Below, in pieces: positions 5,778 through 8,439 of a stretch of 8,439 nucleotides of DNA (the stretch's first letter is position 1; the number at the start of each line of letters is the position of its first letter). Origin of the DNA: DATCDE01 sp038252405 (lineage in GTDB: Bacteria; Actinomycetota; Actinomycetes; Prado026). Where the stretch lies: the NCBI GenBank assembly GCA_038252405.1, contig JBBSAJ010000062.1, positions 1-8,439 on the forward strand, in the 5' to 3' direction. A program made the position numbers and the translations under genes. Under the pieces are notes generated by a model, which saw only the letters and a program-made list of their open reading frames with translations, was not told the origin of the DNA and made no database searches.

Positions 5778-7328
5778 TCAGTTCAGTGGGGCTTGGACGG
5801 CGGTGCGGGCGGCGGCCAACAGCGTGCCGTCCTGGACGGCGGCCACGACGGTCTCGATCTCGGGGGACAGGAACCGGTCGTGGGCGGGGCCGGCGACGCC
5901 GGCGGCCCGGACAGCGGCCAGCACCGCGGCAGTGGCGGGGGCAGGGACCAGCGGGGCACGCAGGTCGAGCGCCCTGGCCGCGGTGAGGATCTCGATGGCC
6001 AGCACGCGAGTGAGCCCGTCGACGGAGCGGCGCAGCTTGCGGGCGGCACCCCAACCCATCGACACGTGGTCCTCCTGCATGGCCGAGGACGGGATCGAGT
6101 CGGTGCTCGCGGGCACTGCCAGCCGCTTGAGCTCGCTGACGATCCCGGCCGCCGTGTACTGGGCGATCATGTGCCCGGAGTCCACGCCCGGGTCGCCCGC
6201 GAGGAACGGCGGCAGCCCGTGGCTGCGAGCGACGTCCAGGAACCGGTCGGTGCGCCGCTCACTGATGCTCGCGACGTCGGCTGCAACGATGGCCAGGAAG
6301 TCCAGCACGTAGGCCACGGGGGCGCCGTGGAAGTTGCCGTTGGACTCCACCCGGCCGTCGAGGGTGACCACCGGGTTGTCGATGGCGGAGGCCAGCTCGC
6401 GGCTGGCCACGGTGGCCGCGTGCTCCACAGTGTCCCTGGCGGCGCCGTGCACCTGTGGTGAGCAGCGCAGCGAGTAGGCGTCCTGGACCCGGGTGCACTC
6501 CGGCCCCCGGTGGCTGGCCATGATCCCGCTGTCGGAGAGCAGCGCCCGCAGGTTGGCCGCCGAGACGGCCTGGCCGGGGTGCGGGCGCAGGGCCTGCAGG
6601 TCGGCGGCGAAGACGGCGTCGGTGCCGAGCTGGGCCTCGACGCTCATGGCGGCCGCCACGTCGGCGGTGGCCAGCAGCCGCCGCAGGTCGTGGATGGCCA
6701 GCACCAGCATGCCGAGCATGCCGTCGGTGCCGTTGACCAGCGCCAGGCCCTCCTTCTCGGCCAGCTGGACCGGCTCGATGCCGTGCGCACGCAGAGCCTC
6801 GGCGGCCGGACGCAAGGTGCCACCGGCGTCGCGCACCTCGCCCTCGCCCATCAGCGCGAGGGCCACGTGGCTGAGCGGCGCCAGGTCCCCGGAGCAGCCG
6901 AGAGAGCCGTACTCGCGCACGACCGGCGTGAGCCCGGCGGTGAGCATTGCGGCGTAGGCGCCCACGGTCTCCACCCGCACTCCGGTGCGGCCGGTCGCCA
7001 GGGTGGACAGGCGCAGCAGCATCATGGCCCGCACCACCTCGCGCTCGACCTCGGCGCCGGAGCCGGCGGCGTGCGAGCGGATCAGGCTGCGCTGCAGCTG
7101 GGCGCGCATCTCGACCGGGATGTGCTTGGTGGCCAGCGCCCCGAAACCGGTCGAGACGCCGTAGTGGGGCTCGTCGTCCTTGGCCAGTGCCTCGATGATC
7201 TCCCGGCTGCGGGCGATCTCGGCCAGCGCGTCGGGGGTGAGAGAGACGCCGGCACCGTCCCGGGCGACCCGCACCAGGTCCTGCGGGCTGACCGGTCCGA
7301 CGCCCACCATCACGTGTTCGTTGCTCAT
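5778..7328 (-). CDS. hutH: Histidine ammonia-lyase (histidase)
   Basis: HutH deaminates L-histidine to trans-urocanate and ammonia, the entry step of the pathway, normally as a cytosolic homotetramer. The protein is 516 residues from ATG 7328. Active-site landmarks are HYGVSTGFG (Tyr56), the MIO segment EYGSLGCSGDLAPLSH with Cys145-Ser146-Gly147, LVNGTDGML (Asn200), VQDAYSLRCSPQVHGA (Tyr285, Arg288) and SAMQEDHVSMG (Glu419). The self-cyclising triad is CSG rather than the ASG of Pseudomonas; the family signature allows Cys there. The start is uncertain: ATG 7328 has no well-spaced SD, whereas GGGAGG (7363-7358) lies 11 nt before GTG 7346, which would add six residues. ATG 7310 would fit the family's usual N-terminus, MVGVGP. 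It is the first gene of the leftward operon and divergent from the IclR regulator. The gene is intact. Confidence 0.96.
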   Translation of the reverse strand: MSNEHVMVGVGPVSPQDLVRVARDGAGVSLTPDALAEIARSREIIEALAKDDEPHYGVSTGFGALATKHIPVEMRAQLQRSLIRSHAAGSGAEVEREVVRAMMLLRLSTLATGRTGVRVETVGAYAAMLTAGLTPVVREYGSLGCSGDLAPLSHVALALMGEGEVRDAGGTLRPAAEALRAHGIEPVQLAEKEGLALVNGTDGMLGMLVLAIHDLRRLLATADVAAAMSVEAQLGTDAVFAADLQALRPHPGQAVSAANLRALLSDSGIMASHRGPECTRVQDAYSLRCSPQVHGAARDTVEHAATVASRELASAIDNPVVTLDGRVESNGNFHGAPVAYVLDFLAIVAADVASISERRTDRFLDVARSHGLPPFLAGDPGVDSGHMIAQYTAAGIVSELKRLAVPASTDSIPSSAMQEDHVSMGWGAARKLRRSVDGLTRVLAIEILTAARALDLRAPLVPAPATAAVLAAVRAAGVAGPAHDRFLSPEIETVVAAVQDGTLLAAARTAVQAPLN

Positions 7329-7382
7329 GCCCCCATGGCACACCACGCCGAGGGGTTCCTCCCAGCCCCGGCAACCCATAAA

Positions 7383-7400
7383 TGTCTGGGATCCCAGACA
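7383..7400. promoter_or_regulatory. Perfect 18-bp palindrome, probable HutR (IclR-type) operator
   Basis: TGTCTGGGATCCCAGACA is identical to its reverse complement and lies between the divergent hutH and IclR-family genes, the usual place for an IclR-family operator. Its inner 14 bases, TCTGGGATCCCAGA, fit the pattern TCTGwwATwCCAGA that I recall as the HutR motif of Corynebacterium resistens at all fixed positions but not at the three w positions. The palindrome is seen directly; operator function is inferred from context and that recalled motif. It could serve activation of hut and autoregulation together. Confidence 0.75.
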
Positions 7401-7414
7401 GTAGGTCCTACAGT
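7398..7414. promoter_or_regulatory. Second, imperfect dyad adjoining the operator
   Basis: ACAGTAGGTCCTACAGT is an inverted repeat centred on T7406, with 8-bp arms that have one mismatched pair. It shares three bases with the 18-bp palindrome. Its outer arms contain TACAGT reading right and TACTGT reading left, both of the TAnnnT form of actinobacterial -10 boxes. It may be a second regulator site or simply reflect two interlocked promoters. Confidence 0.45.
7409..7414 (+). promoter_or_regulatory. Candidate -10 box for a leaderless IclR-regulator transcript
   Basis: TACAGT matches the TAnnnT -10 form common in actinobacteria and is followed by seven bases and then the ATG at 7422. That spacing would put the transcription start on the A of the ATG, giving a leaderless mRNA, which also explains why no ribosome binding site precedes this gene. 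The -35 region would fall within the 18-bp palindrome. Confidence 0.45.
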
Positions 7415-7421
7415 GGACCGC

Positions 7422-8195
7422 ATGCCTCCGCGCCCCGGAGTACCCGCAGCCCGTCAGTCGCTGGCCCTGCTGCAGGCGCTGGCCCGGCAGTCCGGACCCG
7501 TGCCGGCAACGACCCTGGCCCGCGACCTCGGCCTCCCCAGGTCCACGACCTACCACCTGCTGGCCGAGCTGATCGACTCCGGCTTCGTCGTCCATCTTCC
7601 GGAGGAGCGCCGGTACGGGCTCGGGGTGAGCGCCTTCGAGATCGGCACCGCCTACATGCGACAGGAGCCGCTGGCCCGGCTGGCCCGGCCGGTACTCGCC
7701 CGGCTGGTCGACGCGGTCGGCCAGTCCGCCCACCTCGCCGTACTGCACGGTCGCGAGGTGCTCTACGTCGTCGAGGAGCGGGCGCCGGGCCGACCGCCGC
7801 TGGTCACCGACGTAGGGGTCCGGCTGCCCGCGCAGCTGACCGCGAGCGGACGGGTCGTGCTGGCCGGACTGCCCGCGGCCCAGGTCCGGGCGCTGTTCCC
7901 GGACTCGGCCGCCTTCGTCGACCGCCATGGCACCGGGCCGACGTCGTTGTCCGCGCTGCGCCGCCTGCTCGGCGAGGTTCGACAGACGGGCTACGCCAAC
8001 GAGGACGGCGAGGTCACGCCCGGGCTGGCCTCCGTCGCGGTCGCCGTCCACGACCACACCGCACGCCCGGTGGCGGGCGTCGCGGTCACCTTCGACGCCG
8101 ACGAGCTGGACGCCGCCGCACGGGCCCGGCTGGCCCGACGGGTGGACGTTGCCGCGGCCGACCTCACCCGCCGGATCGGCGGCCGCGCGCCCTAG
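7422..8195 (+). CDS. hutR: IclR-family transcriptional regulator of the hut operon
   Basis: A 257-residue protein of normal IclR length. Residues about 8-62 form the winged helix-turn-helix: RQSLALLQALARQSGPVPAT, LARDLGLPRSTTYHLLAELI and the wing with EERRYGLG. Residues about 75-255 are the IclR effector-binding domain, with SAHLAVLHGREVLYVVEER, RLPAQLTASGRVVLAGL and the conserved YANEDGEVTPGLASVAVAV. It is divergent from hutH across a 93-bp spacer holding a palindromic site, so it most likely controls hut in response to histidine or a pathway intermediate such as urocanate. Whether it activates or represses cannot be read from sequence; the recalled Corynebacterium HutR is an activator. ATG 7422 is preferred because a TACAGT -10 lies seven bases upstream; GTG 7413 is in frame and would add three residues. 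The stop is TAG 8193-8195. The name hutR rests on context and domain type. Confidence 0.9.
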   Translation: MPPRPGVPAARQSLALLQALARQSGPVPATTLARDLGLPRSTTYHLLAELIDSGFVVHLPEERRYGLGVSAFEIGTAYMRQEPLARLARPVLARLVDAVGQSAHLAVLHGREVLYVVEERAPGRPPLVTDVGVRLPAQLTASGRVVLAGLPAAQVRALFPDSAAFVDRHGTGPTSLSALRRLLGEVRQTGYANEDGEVTPGLASVAVAVHDHTARPVAGVAVTFDADELDAAARARLARRVDVAAADLTRRIGGRAP

Positions 8196-8210
8196 CAGGT
8201 GCGGACGGTT

Positions 8211-8225
8211 GTGCGGCTCCCGCGC
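8211..8225. terminator. Weak hairpin after the IclR-family gene
   Basis: GTGCGG-CTC-CCGCGC can form a 6-bp stem with one T-G pair and a three-base loop, 15 nt past the regulator stop. There is no T-run after it, so it would be at most a non-canonical terminator. The rest of 8196-8329 shows nothing I recognise. Confidence 0.2.
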
Positions 8226-8329
8226 ACGCCGGTGTGGTTGTGCACAGGCAGAGAACTCACCGGGTGCATCCGGTCGCAATGTCCCTAGGCTTCGTACAGG
8301 TGTCTTGTCTCGCAGATGGGGGTGACTTT

Positions 8330-8439
8330 TCAGAACGTGAAGCCGGCGTCTTCGCGCTGCTTTCGTGCGGGGCGGCGTCGGTAGTCAGTGGGGTGAGAGT
8401 TGCGGTCGGCCCAGATGTGGGCGTTGGCCTCGTTGCGCC
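8330..8439 (-). CDS. C-terminal end of an unidentified protein, partial
   Basis: On the minus strand a frame is open from the window edge and stops at TGA 8332-8330. It gives 35 residues including NEANAHIWADRNSHPTDYRR and ending EDAGFTF. Third codon positions are almost all G or C and the composition (Trp, His, Asn, Tyr, Phe, Lys) looks like real protein. The family is not recognised. It converges with the IclR-family gene across 134 bp and appears unrelated to hut. Codons such as TCT, ACT, CGA and GCA are slightly more frequent than in the hut genes, but the fragment is too short to judge transfer. It could also be chance. Confidence 0.4.
   Translation of the reverse strand, partial: RNEANAHIWADRNSHPTDYRRRPARKQREDAGFTF

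Larger units (their letters stand above)
7329..7421. promoter_or_regulatory. Divergent hutH / IclR-regulator control region
   Basis: This 93-bp spacer must hold the promoters of both the leftward hut operon and the rightward regulator. It contains an A/T-rich patch (7376-7385) in otherwise GC-rich DNA, an 18-bp perfect palindrome, an overlapping 17-bp imperfect dyad, and on the minus strand GGGAGG (7363-7358), a likely ribosome binding site for hutH. For hutH, minus-strand -10 candidates are TACTGT (7403-7398) and a weaker CATTTAT next to the palindrome. I cannot choose between them by eye, and no convincing TTGACA -35 is seen. Confidence 0.7.

Noticed and set aside
3949..6312. A 787-codon open frame on the + strand opposite hutU, kynU and the end of hutH
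   Set aside because: It is the mirror of strongly conserved minus-strand enzymes in high-GC DNA, where antisense frames stay open by codon bias. The translation is rich in Arg, Gly, Val and Asp with no recognisable domain and it has no convincing ribosome binding site.
7672..7720. Repeated CGGCTGGCCCGG units in the regulator gene
   Set aside because: They encode the ordinary LARLARPVLARL helix of the IclR effector domain; codon bias accounts for the repeat look.
7329..8279. N-terminal extension of hutH by about 317 codons across the regulator gene
   Set aside because: The extension is antisense to the IclR-family gene, crosses the operator palindrome and lacks any HutH similarity; family length fits a start near 7310-7346.
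1..8439. CRISPR array, tRNA, rRNA, insertion-sequence ends, riboswitch
   Set aside because: I looked on both strands and found no regularly spaced direct repeats, no tRNA-like cloverleaf with CCA, no transposase motif with flanking inverted repeats, and no leader long enough for a riboswitch.

Overview
The window is high-GC DNA with strong G/C preference at third codon positions, GTG starts, Shine-Dalgarno sequences placed on upstream stop codons, and actinobacterial-type families (IclR regulator of hut, small Cys-rich DUF protein, CSG-type histidine ammonia-lyase). It most likely comes from the chromosome of a high-GC actinobacterium. The genus cannot be read from the sequence alone.

Region 1 (1-1441, + strand) is a decaying gene row. 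A YceI-family protein entering from the left edge runs without its own stop codon into a pirin gene that has lost its start. The pirin gene then has a second lesion in its middle: a deletion plus frame change at a perfect 14-bp palindrome. The following nitroreductase-family gene has a TGA exactly where relatives carry a conserved Trp (TGG). That makes three independent lesions of different kinds within about 700 bases, while every downstream gene is intact.

Region 2 (1509-1694, +) is a 61-residue cysteine-rich protein with a strong ribosome binding site. Its 3' end overlaps the end of hutI convergently.

Region 3 (1682-7328, - strand) is a tightly packed histidine-utilization operon transcribed leftward: hutH (histidine to urocanate), hutU (urocanate to imidazolonepropionate), a complete kynureninase gene kynU, then hutI (imidazolonepropionate to N-formimino-glutamate). 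The spacings are 11 nt, 9 nt and a 4-nt GTGA overlap, so kynU is a translationally embedded member of the operon. No hutG, hutF or allantoate-amidohydrolase-like gene for the next histidine step is present, and no tryptophan dioxygenase or formamidase that would supply kynurenine. This insertion of a tryptophan-catabolic enzyme into hut is the most interesting biological feature of the window.

Region 4 (7329-8195) is the control end. It holds a divergent intergenic region with a perfect 18-bp palindrome, an adjoining imperfect 17-bp dyad and a candidate leaderless promoter, followed by an intact IclR-family regulator (HutR type) on the + strand. The palindrome core fits the hut-operator pattern I recall for HutR of Corynebacterium resistens.

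Region 5 (8196-8439) is a short intergenic stretch and the C-terminal end of an unidentified minus-strand protein that leaves the window.
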